The notes under the pieces are model-generated. The model worked only from the letters and a program-made list of their open reading frames with translations, was not told the DNA's origin and did no database searches. Made by a program: the position numbers and the translations under genes. From Emmonsiellopsis sp. PD_33 (lineage: Eukaryota; Ascomycota; Eurotiomycetes; Onygenales; Ajellomycetaceae): a stretch of DNA of 64,000 nt. The stretch covers positions 1 to 64,000 of the forward strand of contig JANTQF010000093.1 of assembly GCA_032988165.1 (NCBI GenBank), in the 5' to 3' direction. Of the stretch, positions 1 to 10,004 are shown in pieces (the stretch's first letter is position 1; every line of letters begins with the position of its first letter).

Positions 1-954
1 AGGAAAAAAATAACTACCCCCCCCCCATGGTTATTTTTTTTACCATTCAACAGTCAGCCCCACTTATTAGCCTTTATGTCTTGGGAATGTTATAAAAATA
101 CTACTCCACCTGAAATGACTGTTCAACGGTCAATTTACCTTTGGCACTGAACGCGCCCTTAGTAAGCCTCGCCTCATTGAGCCTCAGTGAACTCCGTCCT
201 CATCCTTTCTACAGCTGGTTTAGGCGTGGCATGACAAACTAAACTAACTCACTGATCAGTGGACTCCTTACTAAAATAACTAGCCGAATCCGGGGCCGGT
301 CTAGTTCATCCATCCCGTTCGTGAACTATCCCCAGCCAAGAGCTGAAACTGCAGAAATTAGAAACAGATGAGAGCCTCGATGCAGAGCTAATTCATTGCC
401 GAAACTGGTGAAATTATGATATGCTGCGTAGTGCTTCTTTTTGTCAAGGGCCAATGATTTAGCGACACCATCACCATCATGTTGGGGAGTGGTTAACATG
501 AATTAAAGAGGCGTGGTTGCTGGAGGTTGCTTTCAAAGTCAAGATTGAAGCACAACGGCTAGTCAGAGTCTTGCTTTCGAAACTGGGCACCCCTTTCGTG
601 CTTCACCAAATTCTTGTTAGCAATCTTCTGTCAAAATCGTGTTCTGCCTCCATTTTTGCCTGCCCGGTGAGAGTTCCGCGGGAAAATTAGTACGCACAGC
701 CGCCGCCGGCAAGCATTGCCCAGCCGATCGGCGACAACGGGTTTCTTTTAATCCCGGTTCTTGGGAAATACAAAACAACACCGAGAAAATGCTAACATGG
801 TTAATAGCCAGACTAGCAACGTTCGGAAGATTGAAGCGACCAATTGATCGCCGCGCGCTTGCCAGGGGTAGTTTTTCCGGGGGCATGGGTATGAATATGG
901 GGCCTGGGCATGTTAAGAATAATGCACTGCCAACACCACGGCGGACAGGGAGGA
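1..954. other. Left-edge stretch, no gene seen
   Basis: No open frame here has a recognisable domain, and the frames that are open (roughly 617-1,099 on the minus strand) run into the inverted-repeat arm that follows. Base composition is ordinary, with normal CpG. It is probably intergenic sequence next to a transposon insertion. Confidence 0.5.
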
Positions 955-1060
955 CAGCGTGTGATAATGACCGGGACGACTTCGCTAATGACCGGGAAAA
1001 AAAAACGACTAAGTTGAAAAAAGCATAGCGTGTACATAGGATTACATAGAAATTAGTATG
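955..1060 (-). repeat. Left terminal inverted repeat arm
   Basis: The reverse complement of this stretch aligns with 2,075-2,181 with only scattered mismatches and a one-base T-tract length change. Shared landmarks in order are the TTTCTATGTAA block, CAACTTAGT, a T-tract, and two CCGGTCATTA repeats ending in CACACGCTG. Confidence 0.8.
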
Positions 1061-1140
1061 TGAAACCATGTATCCAAATGTGCCAACCCCAACCACCACT
1101 TCAAAAGCCAGGGTGAAAGGGGGGGAGATGACTAAGTGAG

Positions 1141-1993
1141 CTTAGTCATCAAATATCATATTATACACCATTTTAATTAGAATTTTTTGGTGAATTCAAA
1201 TATGAAATCATATGTTAAAAATATTCAATATTAAGATAATTATAATAAAAATAAACTTTTCATATTATATTTTTTATTTTTCTATTAGTTTTAGTAATAT
1301 ATTTAAGTATATTAATTAAACTTAGTAAAAATATTAATTTATACTATTATATATATAATTTAAAATTAAAAAAATATTTTTCTTATATTTTAAAGAAAAT
1401 TTAAGAAATAATTATAAATTATATTTTTTATAATTTAATTTACTTTCAATTATATAATTAATATTTCTAATAAAAAATTGATTTTAATAGTATATAATAT
1501 TTAAATATATTGATTAAAGTTTAAATAGTAAAAATATTAATTTATATATAAAATTAAAATTAAATGTAATAAATTTAATTTAAATAATAAAAATTTAATA
1601 TATTAAATTTAGTAAAAGTATTAATTTATATATAATTATAAAAAGTTTAAAGTTAATATTAGTATTAGTAATTTTAATTTTAATATTTATATTTTAATTA
1701 TAATAAGTTAAAAATATTTTAAATGAATTATAAACTATAAATTATATATTATATTTTATATATAAATTATTTAAATAATAAAGTTAATTTTATTTCTATT
1801 TTTATTTTTATATATAAGTATTAATCATATAATCTAAAATTAATTCTTATTAAAATATATAATATTCATAATTATACATCTATTTTTATTATAACTTTTT
1901 AAATATTTAATATTTTTAAGATCTAGTTTATTATTTAAATTCAGCAGAAAAATCCAATTCAAACAGTATATAACATGACATATGATGACTAAG
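1141..1993. repeat. AT-rich core bounded by a 10-bp inverted repeat
   Basis: The block is almost purely A and T, with runs of TTTAAATATAT-type sequence, and CG does not occur between about 1,032 and 2,142. It begins with CTTAGTCATC (1,141-1,150) and ends with the reverse complement GATGACTAAG (1,984-1,993). A further GATGACTAAG at 1,127-1,136 makes a hairpin across the left edge. It is either the decayed interior of the larger element or a second element nested in it. Confidence 0.6.
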
Positions 1994-2074
1994 CTATTAG
2001 TAAGTGAACCTGCAGTGTGGAGGTTGGAAGGGGAGACAGTGGGTGGGGTTGATGCACAGGGCACCCATCTTAAC

Positions 2075-2181
2075 ACTAAGGAATTTCTATGTAAGGCCTG
2101 TGTACACACTATACTTGATTCAACTTAGTGGTTTTTTTTCCCGGTCATTAGCCAACTTGTCCCGGTCATTATCACACGCTG
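2075..2181 (+). repeat. Right terminal inverted repeat arm
   Basis: This is the partner of the arm at 955-1,060, in opposite orientation. Its outer end CACACGCTG is followed directly by GGAGGA, the same hexamer that precedes the left arm. Confidence 0.8.
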
Positions 2182-2736
2182 GGAGGACCCCTGAGCATTG
2201 GCAACGGACATCCATACACCCCTACTCCCGCGGGTGCACTGAGGAGCTCTTGGCCAGTAAGAAAGGGGCCGGAAATGATGGGGAGAAGTTAGATAGCTTT
2301 AGTACCTGCGTCCGCTGTGATGATCAGGAGAGAGAAGGGGCGCTTTTTTCTCCTGTTCCTGAATCCTTTGCCTTCCAAGTTCCAGCTTCCAAGGTTTGGA
2401 CTTCTGTGCCCCGTCCCGTGCCTTGCCTGCATTGGTATTTGGAACGGTTCATCACTGATTAGGAGTAGTTCAGCACTCCGTCGGAGCCCTTGAGATGGGC
2501 AATTTTGTTTATCCTGGCTAGCAGGTCGTGCGGAGAGGGTCCAAGGGGAGGACAGGCCAGCTCGCGGCATCGGCTGCTGGGAGGAGAAGATGAGAGATAA
2601 TTTGGCCTGCAATATATAGCCTTCCAGGGGACCCCCCCCGTGCGGAAGCTTGAACGGAATGCTTGTTTTTGGTGATTCGTGTTCCTGACTGCTCTTTCAC
2701 TCCTTTATAGAACCGTGCAGTCATCACCTTAATAGT
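2182..2736. promoter_or_regulatory. Upstream region of the GMC oxidoreductase gene
   Basis: This is ordinary-composition sequence between the transposon end and the GMC start codon. An AATATATAG TATA-like stretch lies near 2,611, about 120 bp upstream of the ATG. The inverted-repeat element ends only 555 bp upstream of the coding region, so it could influence this promoter. Promoter function is inferred from position. Confidence 0.35.
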
Positions 2737-4932
2737 ATGAAGTTGCTTTCACACTCTTTTTCTTCCCTTCTTCCCCTGGGGTTGGTGACCTTGCAGGCTG
2801 CCACTGCAACCCTCGACCACTCGTTCGACTATGTAGTCGTCGGCGGCGGCACTGCCGGCGTCACCATTGCCTATCGCTTGGCGGAAAACACAGAGAACCG
2901 CGTTGCGCTCGTTGAAGCTGGCACCTATTATGAGGTCACTTGGCCGCTCGGTGCCATTCCTGCCACGGCCTTTATCCCCGTGGGCTCCGATCCAAAGGGC
3001 CTCTATCCGCCCGCAGACTGGAATTTTGTCACAGAGCCCCAGTCGGGCGCCAATGATCGCCAAATTCACTTCACCAGGGGTAAATGCCTGGGAGGATCGT
3101 ACGTGGGGATAATGCTGTGCTCCGAATAAGATGGGTATTTGTTGCTGACTGGCTGCCATTCCTGTAGATCGGCCTTTAACTTCATGATATATCAAAGGTA
3201 TGCATGCAATTGCCCCCCCCCACCCCTTGCTGCAGAGCTCTCGATGCTTACCACATCGTTGTAATTGTGTAGACCCACGATCGAATCGATGCAGCAATGG
3301 GCCGCCGAAGTCGACGACGACAGCTATCTCTTCGAAAACACGCTCCCCTATTACCAGAAATCCGTCACCTTCAACCCACCCGTACCCTCCGAGCGCACAC
3401 CCAAAAACGCCACGGTCAACTACAACCCGGACGCCTTTGCAGAAGACGACAGCGGGCCCGTCCAGATCTCGTATGCCACCTTTGCCAACTCGTTCTCGAC
3501 CTGGATGCAAAAGGGCATGCAAGCGCTCGGCCTAGCAGAGGCGCAGGATTTCAACAGCGGCAAACTCATCGGCCACCAGTACTGCTCGTCGACTATCGAT
3601 GCCAAGTTCAAGACGCGAAGCAGCTCGCAGACTGCGTTCCTCACCAAGCTGCCGCCGTCCAATCTGAAGCTCTTCACAAACACCCTTGGCAAGCGCGTGC
3701 TGTTTGATGACGAGAAGAATGCCGTGGGCGTCGAGGTCGCTGACCCCCTCGGGCTGAAGTTCAATCTGACGGCGGCCAAGGAGGTCATTGTTTCCGCTGG
3801 CGCGTTCCAATCGCCGCAGCTGCTGATGGTATCGGGTGTTGGGCCGGCAGAGCAGCTGGAGGAGATTGGTGTGCCTGTCGTGTCTGACCTGGCGGGTGTT
3901 GGACAGAATATGTGGGATCATCCGTTCGTTGGCCTGACGTACCGTGTCAACATGCAAACGTTCACGCGGGTGGTTAATAACTGGCTGGTCCTTGGGTTGG
4001 AATTCCTCAACTTTGTCGGTGTGCAAGAGGGACCGCTTGGCAGCCCGTTGTCTGACTTTCTCGGATGGGAGAAGATCCCGAAAAAGATGCGCTCGTTGTT
4101 TTCGAGCGAGACGAAGGATGAGCTTGATAAGTTCCCAGCTGACTGGCCTGATGTTGAGGTAGAAAAGATATCACCCCCCCTATACCCCCCCCCCCCCCTT
4201 GACCAAAACTGCGCAAGACAAAACCGGACTTAACCACCATCATGACCATATATAGTACATCTCCGGCGCCGGCTACCTAGGCAACTTCTCCAACGTCTTC
4301 ACCGGCCAGCCCAAGGACGGCCACCAATACGCCTCCATCCTCGGCGTCCTCATCACGCCCACCTCGCGCGGCAACATCACCCTCCAATCCGCCGACACCA
4401 AGGACAAGCCGCTCATCAACCCGAACTGGCTCACCACCAAACCCGACCAAGAGGCCATGGTGGCGATCTTCAAGCGCCTGCGCGAAGCCTACGGGAGCAA
4501 GCAGATGGACCCCGTCACCATCGGCGAGGAGTACTACCCGGGCCCCAAGACGCGGTCCGACGAGGAGATCCTGCAGTATATCAAGGACAACGTGATGACG
4601 CTGTGGCACCCGGCGTGTACGTGCAAGATGGGCACGGAGGGGGATGAGACGGCGGTGGTGGATAAGGAGGCGAAGGTGTTTGGCGTGCAGCGGTTGCGGG
4701 TGGTGGATGCGAGTGCGTTTCCGTTTCTGCCGCCGGGACATCCGCAGTCGACAGTGTGTATGTGATATCCTCTTCCTTTTGTTTTTGGTGTTTGGTTTTG
4801 GTTTCTTTATTTTTGCGTGAGATGATAAGACGTTTGCCGAGTTCGGCTGTTGCTGACTTTTGTTTTTTTTTTCATGTGTTAACAGACATGCTCGCCGAGA
4901 AGATTGCCGCGTCCATCCTGGGCCAGAAATAA
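2737..4932 (+). CDS. Secreted GMC-family FAD oxidoreductase
   Basis: Five exons (2737-3098, 3168-3197, 3273-4158, 4256-4757, 4886-4932) give 608 aa. A hydrophobic N-terminal segment of about 23 residues looks like a signal peptide, so the enzyme is probably secreted or lumenal. The FAD dinucleotide-binding motif VVVGGGTAG follows at about residue 34. The second GMC signature (SAGAFQSPQLLMVSGVGP) is intact. C-terminally, His544 in LWHPACTCKMG and His588 in PPGHPQST match the active-site His pair of glucose-oxidase-like enzymes. The family oxidises alcohols or sugars with oxygen or another acceptor; the overall style is like versicolorin B synthase, patulin synthase and choline-dehydrogenase-like members, but the substrate cannot be told. 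Introns 2 and 3 carry long C-tracts. No biosynthetic partner genes lie nearby. Confidence 0.9.
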
Positions 4933-5463
4933 ATAGGGGGATAATAGGGGTTGATTCAGATATATTCACTCGCTATTTTTTATATCTTCTAGACCACTGT
5001 TATATATATTCTTATTGTTCTTGTTATCCCCAGTTAAATGGTATATATCTTTGTTCAATCCAGCTGCTTGATATCTATGCCTCGGCCATCTACTACTATG
5101 TATCTATCTTATCTCCTTATCTGGAGTTTAATTTTAGCGCCATCATTTTATTTTAATCGATGCGCCGGAGTGGGAGTATCAGGCCAATAAAAGGCTGTGG
5201 AAAGGTGTGTTCGTCAGGATATAGTTCTCCCAGGCTATGGAAAGCTACATTCTGGTTGAAGTTCTAATAATACCACTCCAGTAGACAAAGCAGGTAAACA
5301 AATAAGGTGTAGAAACCAAAATACACCTCAAAAAATAACAGCAATCACACGTATAATACCCTGCAATAAATAACTCCCAACACCTCGTCCCAACCCAATG
5401 GTATCTCAAATAACCCACTCATCCCATGCAACAAACAACAAAACACAAAAGAAGAAAATCACA
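4933..5463. other. Convergent 3' intergenic region
   Basis: This is the 3' flank shared by the GMC gene (plus) and MED6 (minus). It is rich in TATATAT and poly-pyrimidine stretches typical of fungal 3' untranslated sequence. No coding or RNA gene is seen. Confidence 0.6.
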
Positions 5464-6700
5464 TCACGAACCCATCGAACCAATCTTACTCTTCCTCCTC
5501 TTAACCTTCTCCCTCCCACCACCCGGTGTAGTCGGACTCTTCTCCCCCCCCTTCCCCCCCTTCGCAGGCCCAATCGTCGCCGCATCAGTTTTAATACTCG
5601 GCGTCGCCGCCGGGGTCCCCGGTTTGCTCGTGCTACCCACTCCAGCCGGCGCGGGCGTCGGAGCCTTGGACCTTGGGGGTGCAGGTGGCTGGCGCACGGG
5701 CTGCTCTGCGGCCTTTTTACTGATTATGAACGCGCCGGGTTCGCCTGTCAGGGGCGCGTCGTCCATGTATTCGTCGCCGTAGCGGGAGAGGAGGTTAAAG
5801 GCCTCGACGAGGCTGCGGGTGTCTTGGCTTTGGGTTGTGGAGGAGGTTAGAGAGGTGGTTGGTGGGGAGGTGGCGGTTCGGGGTTGGTTGGCGGTGTCTG
5901 GCATGGGGGTGTTTGCGGTGCTTTGTTGGGCGGATTGTTGGCCTGGTCTTGGTTGGGTGGATTCGAGGGATTTCGGGACTGGGGGCATGTATGTGTGGCC
6001 GTGGGAGGGGGAGAAGATGGGTAGTGGAGATGCGACGGAGAGCGCTTTGGTCAAGGATGTTACAGTTGAGAGCTACAATATGAGCCAAAAACTGTCAGTA
6101 ATTTAGTCAATTTGATAGGAAGAAGGCACAAAAAACCTACCATCCGACTCCCAACAACCTTCATCACCGACGGAGCCATATACACGGAATCCCCCACGAC
6201 AAAATACGTCGCGAGAACCTGTATCTCATCATCCATCCCCGCCCGCTTCCTCCGCATCTGCTTCCGAATAACCCACACGTTCGACGGCTCCTGCGGTAAC
6301 CTTTGCGGCTGCTTCCCGCCCGCCGCCGCGACGGCCGCAGCATGGGCTTCTTGTATCGGGTCGTGCGCGACCATAAACTCTAGTCCCTGCATGGTCTTCA
6401 GTCGGCCCTCGAAGGCCTCGCGCGTCTCGATGAAGGGGCGGAAGTTCTCATTGTACGAGGCCTGGACGGCGAGCGAGGCGTTGTTGGAGGTTGCGTCGAA
6501 GAAGGGCGATTCGGCGAAGTAGAAGAGGACTGGGTGGGTGTTAGTCCGTCTAGTGTTGTTATACGATGGGTATCACTCTGAGAAATTAAATGATTTAGAG
6601 ACATACTGTTGTTTGAATGGAGGAAGCCGCCCATCATTTGGACATGTTGCGGGGATCTCCAGGTGATCTCTTCCAGAGATACCTCTGGCTGGTTCGCCAT
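5464..6700 (-). CDS. MED6: Mediator complex subunit 6
   Basis: Three exons (6700-6607, 6529-6141, 6072-5464) encode 363 aa. MED6 sits in the head module of Mediator and helps couple activators to RNA polymerase II. Diagnostic N-terminal features are ITWRSPQHVQMMGGFL and then, across the first splice, ILFYFAESPFFDATSNN, the most conserved part of the family. A further conserved block near residues 130-160 reads FVVGDSVYMAPSVM. The C-terminal 200 residues are low-complexity, Pro/Thr/Ser-rich and end in a Lys/Arg-rich tail (EKVKRRKSKIGS), which is common in filamentous fungi. The initiating ATG is immediately followed by the conserved domain, which supports this start. Confidence 0.93.
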
Positions 6701-7135
6701 GGCGGCTGTTTTGAGGGATTGGGTGTGGTTTTATAGAGGGTTTGGAGGGAAGTTCAAAAATAATAGCAGAAATGAATACAAATTGCAACCCCCATCGAAT
6801 AAACCTATCTCCGACGTCTATGGAGTATGTTGTGGTTTGGATGCGAAAGTTGACGGAGCTCTGTTGATATGTTACTAGTGGTATCCAATATGGTAACGAT
6901 CTGTATATAATACAGTATATTAAAAAGGGGACATCAATGCTCTTTATTTTAATTATATCCTTCAATCACTTCTCCAACTCATTATATATTGCATAATACC
7001 GTATGAGATATTACCAGAATATCAAACATATCAACTCCGGCCCGCTTTTCCTTGTCTCAAATCAATCAATCACCAGTAAGAAAACTCCGCCAAACCCGAG
7101 ACGCCAGCCAGCCAGCACGCTATGTTCATTTCCAT
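6701..7135. other. Upstream region of MED6 and 3' flank of the bHLH gene
   Basis: This is AT-leaning intergenic sequence between two minus-strand genes. It holds the presumed MED6 promoter and the end of the bHLH transcript. No gene is evident. Confidence 0.5.
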
Positions 7136-8365
7136 TCAAGAAGGATGCAGAGGAGGCAGATTCTTCAACTGCTCCTTCAGCTTCTCATTCCCACTGCTTA
7201 TATCCTGAATCCAATCCGCCGTCTCCTTTAATATAAAACATTTCGTCGCAACCATCGGGTCGAGGCCGGGTATCATAGCGCATATCTCATCCAGCATCCG
7301 TCTGAGGTTCTGCTGTCGTGCTTTCTCCGATAACGAATGGTTACGTTTCTTCTGTAGCTCCGTGAGGCGGCCGCGTGGGATTCTGGGGTCCGTTCGCCTC
7401 GTGTACCGTTTCAGACAGATCTTGCCGACTCCTCGGCGGAATCGATGTTCTGTTATGGTAGTGGGTCCGATGGGCTGAGCGGATGGTTGGTTCTCAGTCT
7501 TCGATATAGATGTGGGATAGCTTTTCTCTGGCGGAGGTTGTTGCTGGTCGTCTATATGACCTCTATTGTCCTCGTTGGTGTCAATACGCCTCCTTTTCGC
7601 CGCTCGGATTCCAGCTTCCGCTCCCAAATCCACCCAGCTGTCACTATGTTCAAGGGCGTCAATAGGCCTAATGGATTCGAAAATTCTGAGGAAGTGTTCC
7701 GTAAGCTTAGCCTCTGTCATATCTGGCGAAGGAGGTAGGTAACCATTTTTCGAAAATCTCCAATCTGTGCCGATTGGCAGGTCGTCGAATTCGGCGAAGC
7801 GCGGAGTTGCCTGTTCCAACGCGGAAAAATCACCATGAGAGCTTTTAGACGTCGCGGAGGGTATGTCACTAATGCCGGATGTTCGTCCTAGACCTTGGCT
7901 GACCGGGTCCGGGAAAAACATAGAGGTATCCCATGTGTCTCCTCCTGGTGCCGCTAAAAAAGGTAGGTGGGAGGTTTTGTCGGATATTGGGGGACAGGCA
8001 AGGGTGTCGTTGTCTTGTATGAGAGGGTGTAATATGTTATGTATGGTAGGCTCTGGCGTCCGCGGCGAATGTAACGCCATCGATCCGGATGGTGCAATAT
8101 CCCAGGCAGGGAGGTTATTTTCTGGCTCGAAGAGCCTGTCAAGCCAAGCAGCGCCGGGAATGTTCATTTCCTGGTGTTCGCGACGGGTTGCTGAAGGCTG
8201 TTGTTCTAGCTGGTTTGTAGGTTGGAGGGTGCTAGCAAAGGGTTCTATTGATGTTAAAAAAGGATATAAATTTGCACGTATTTCGCGGGAGGGGAGCTTA
8301 CCAGTGCGGGAAACACGTTTGATCCCATCCAGAGACCGAGCATGGTGGACTGTTGTTGTGGTCAT
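7136..8365 (-). CDS. bHLH transcription factor, Ino4-like
   Basis: Two exons (8365-8302, 8244-7136) give 390 aa. The C-terminal 75 residues form a basic helix-loop-helix: basic region KKRNHSLSEKARQQNL, helix 1 RRMLDEICAMIPGL, a short loop, and helix 2 TKCFILKETADWIQDI, followed by a leucine-containing tail. The NHxxSEK pattern in the basic region is like yeast Ino4, the partner in the Ino2-Ino4 factor controlling phospholipid genes, so DNA binding at an E-box-like site is expected. The first 300 residues are disordered and Pro/Ser/Thr-rich, with a probable nuclear localisation signal AAKRRRID near the middle. The 57-nt intron is a multiple of three and has no stop, so retention would give a 409-aa isoform. 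Regulatory targets are unknown. Confidence 0.8.
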   Translation of the reverse strand: MTTTTVHHARSLDGIKRVSRTGKLPSREIRANLYPFLTSIEPFASTLQPTNQLEQQPSATRREHQEMNIPGAAWLDRLFEPENNLPAWDIAPSGSMALHSPRTPEPTIHNILHPLIQDNDTLACPPISDKTSHLPFLAAPGGDTWDTSMFFPDPVSQGLGRTSGISDIPSATSKSSHGDFSALEQATPRFAEFDDLPIGTDWRFSKNGYLPPSPDMTEAKLTEHFLRIFESIRPIDALEHSDSWVDLGAEAGIRAAKRRRIDTNEDNRGHIDDQQQPPPEKSYPTSISKTENQPSAQPIGPTTITEHRFRRGVGKICLKRYTRRTDPRIPRGRLTELQKKRNHSLSEKARQQNLRRMLDEICAMIPGLDPMVATKCFILKETADWIQDISSGNEKLKEQLKNLPPLHPS

Positions 8366-10004
8366 CCGTCAATAATCATCTTCTGCTGCCCATACATCGG
8401 ACATGCATGTAATTCTTTTGCCAAACAAAGTGCGAGCCTTTGCCCTTGAAAAAAGATACAAAATGAGCAGGCAGACAGGCATGGGGGCCTCCAAAGCTAT
8501 AAGAACTTACCCTTGATCGGATTACCTCATATCCAGCCGCATCCATTTCTCGGGATATGGGGGAAGAGTTGGCTCCAACGCGGGGATTTCCCCCACAACG
8601 AAACCACAACAGACCAACCAGGCCCCTTTTGAGCAGACCAGAGCATGCACTAAGGGAGAACTAATCCATCGCACTCGAATTGCGCTGATCCGGGGTGCAA
8701 ACCGGGACCGTTCCGTGCTGGCCAAGGGTTGTCCAGGCGTATTTCGAAGCATCTTTTTCTGGGCGAGTTGTGGACTTTTGACTTCAATCGAGGACATCGT
8801 CATCTCGTTCGCTGCCTTGTTCACGAGATACGAAACTCCCAGTTGAATCCTGAAGTATGGCTTGAATGAAACTTGAATGCAAGAGCAGGTTTCCTTCCAC
8901 TAACTATGCCAAAGCCCGTTTCCTGTGTGGTAAGTTAGCTGATGACCAACATTCTTAGTTATCTGCAACCGAATTGCTTGTAACTAGTAGGTGGGTGGTT
9001 AATTAACTAAACTCTCACCAGCGGGTGGCGGCCGTGCGTTTCGTATGAGATGAGACTGATATCCGCCATCTCAGCCTCCTCGTGGGAAGTGGATGGACCA
9101 GTCGCCGCCATTATTCCACCAACAAACAGGACTTCCGTATGGACTCCAGCCCCGGAAGCAACCCGATGGGTACAGGTAAGCACTAGGACATGGGGCATAG
9201 TCCATGGATCATTCTTGATACCGACGAGGTGGTTGTTGAAGGAGAATTTTAAGCGGGGGTCTAGATAGTTCAAGACAAAGAGGAAGATCTGATAACTTAC
9301 TAGTAGTTATAGCATTCACCTCAGAAACTCCATTTCCCAAGGATCTGTGAGATGCATGTATGGGCATACATAGTACTTAACCTCTTACTCTGTATTAATG
9401 CCTTAATTTACTCTTCTCCCATCCTGTACATGCAGATAGTCAACCAGTTACTAGTTAACCGCTTCGCCCGGAACACACCCGGCCTTGCAGTAGTTAGTTA
9501 ACCAACTAGTTGCTCACGGAATGATCCGAGTTGTCTCAGGGTTTCCAAGCCACCTCATAACCAAGGGGTAGGTAGGTAGGTAGGTAAATAGGAGAAGGAA
9601 ATAAATAACTAAGTTAGTTATGGAACAAGGACAAATAGTATTTAGCAAAAAGCGCATCGCATAATAACAAAGACTCGCTTAAGTCAGGCAAAAGGAAAAA
9701 CTAACAAGCAAATACATAGCCCGTCGTCGCCGCCGCTCATGAGAGAATAACAAAGATAGTAGAAAAAGAAATCCCCGATCCGATCCATTCCTCCCGCGTC
9801 CGGTAAACAAATCCCGATACGATGAGACTATCAACCCCCCCGTCCCCGCCCTCTCACCCCCCCGACCGCCAAGTCAATCCGAAACCGAACTCATTATTCC
9901 GTCCATTGATCCCATCCGATTCCATATCAACCGACTCTATTCCATCCTACCCGGTCCCTTGATGACCATACTAACAATATCTCGCCTCCCCAATGCTAAT
10001 ATAC
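8366..10004. other. 1.6-kb intergenic region with repeated TAACTAG-type motifs
   Basis: This lies upstream of the bHLH gene and downstream of the RdRP gene. It carries a cluster of (C)TAGTTA/TAACTAG words between about 8,980 and 9,620, and a five-unit GGTA microsatellite at 9,567-9,586. Small open frames at 8,376-9,273 show no family features. It is probably a long promoter or 5' leader for the bHLH gene. Confidence 0.45.
9567..9586. repeat. (GGTA)5 microsatellite
   Basis: Five perfect tandem GGTA units lie in the intergenic region upstream of the bHLH gene. Confidence 0.9.

Larger units (their letters stand above)
955..2181. mobile_element. DNA-transposon or foldback relic with ~105-bp terminal inverted repeats
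   Basis: The outer ends, 955-1,060 and 2,075-2,181, are near-identical inverted copies, both ending in CAGCGTG/CACACGCTG. GGAGGA lies immediately outside both ends (949-954 and 2,182-2,187) and reads as a target-site duplication of 6 bp, or 7 bp if one base is shifted. Each arm holds two copies of CCGGTCATTA 21 bp apart (2,141 and 2,162 on the right; 965 and 986 inverted on the left), like subterminal transposase-binding repeats. The interior, about 1,141-1,993, is overwhelmingly A/T with no surviving reading frame, as expected after RIP-type mutation. The superfamily cannot be named from this. Confidence 0.7.

Noticed and set aside
617..1099. 160-codon minus-strand frame
   Set aside because: It runs through the left inverted-repeat arm, and its peptide partly repeats that from the right arm (2,109-2,190), so it is repeat sequence, not a gene.
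4277..4969. 230-codon minus-strand frame
   Set aside because: It is antisense to conserved exons of the GMC oxidoreductase and is Arg/His-rich, typical of a shadow frame.
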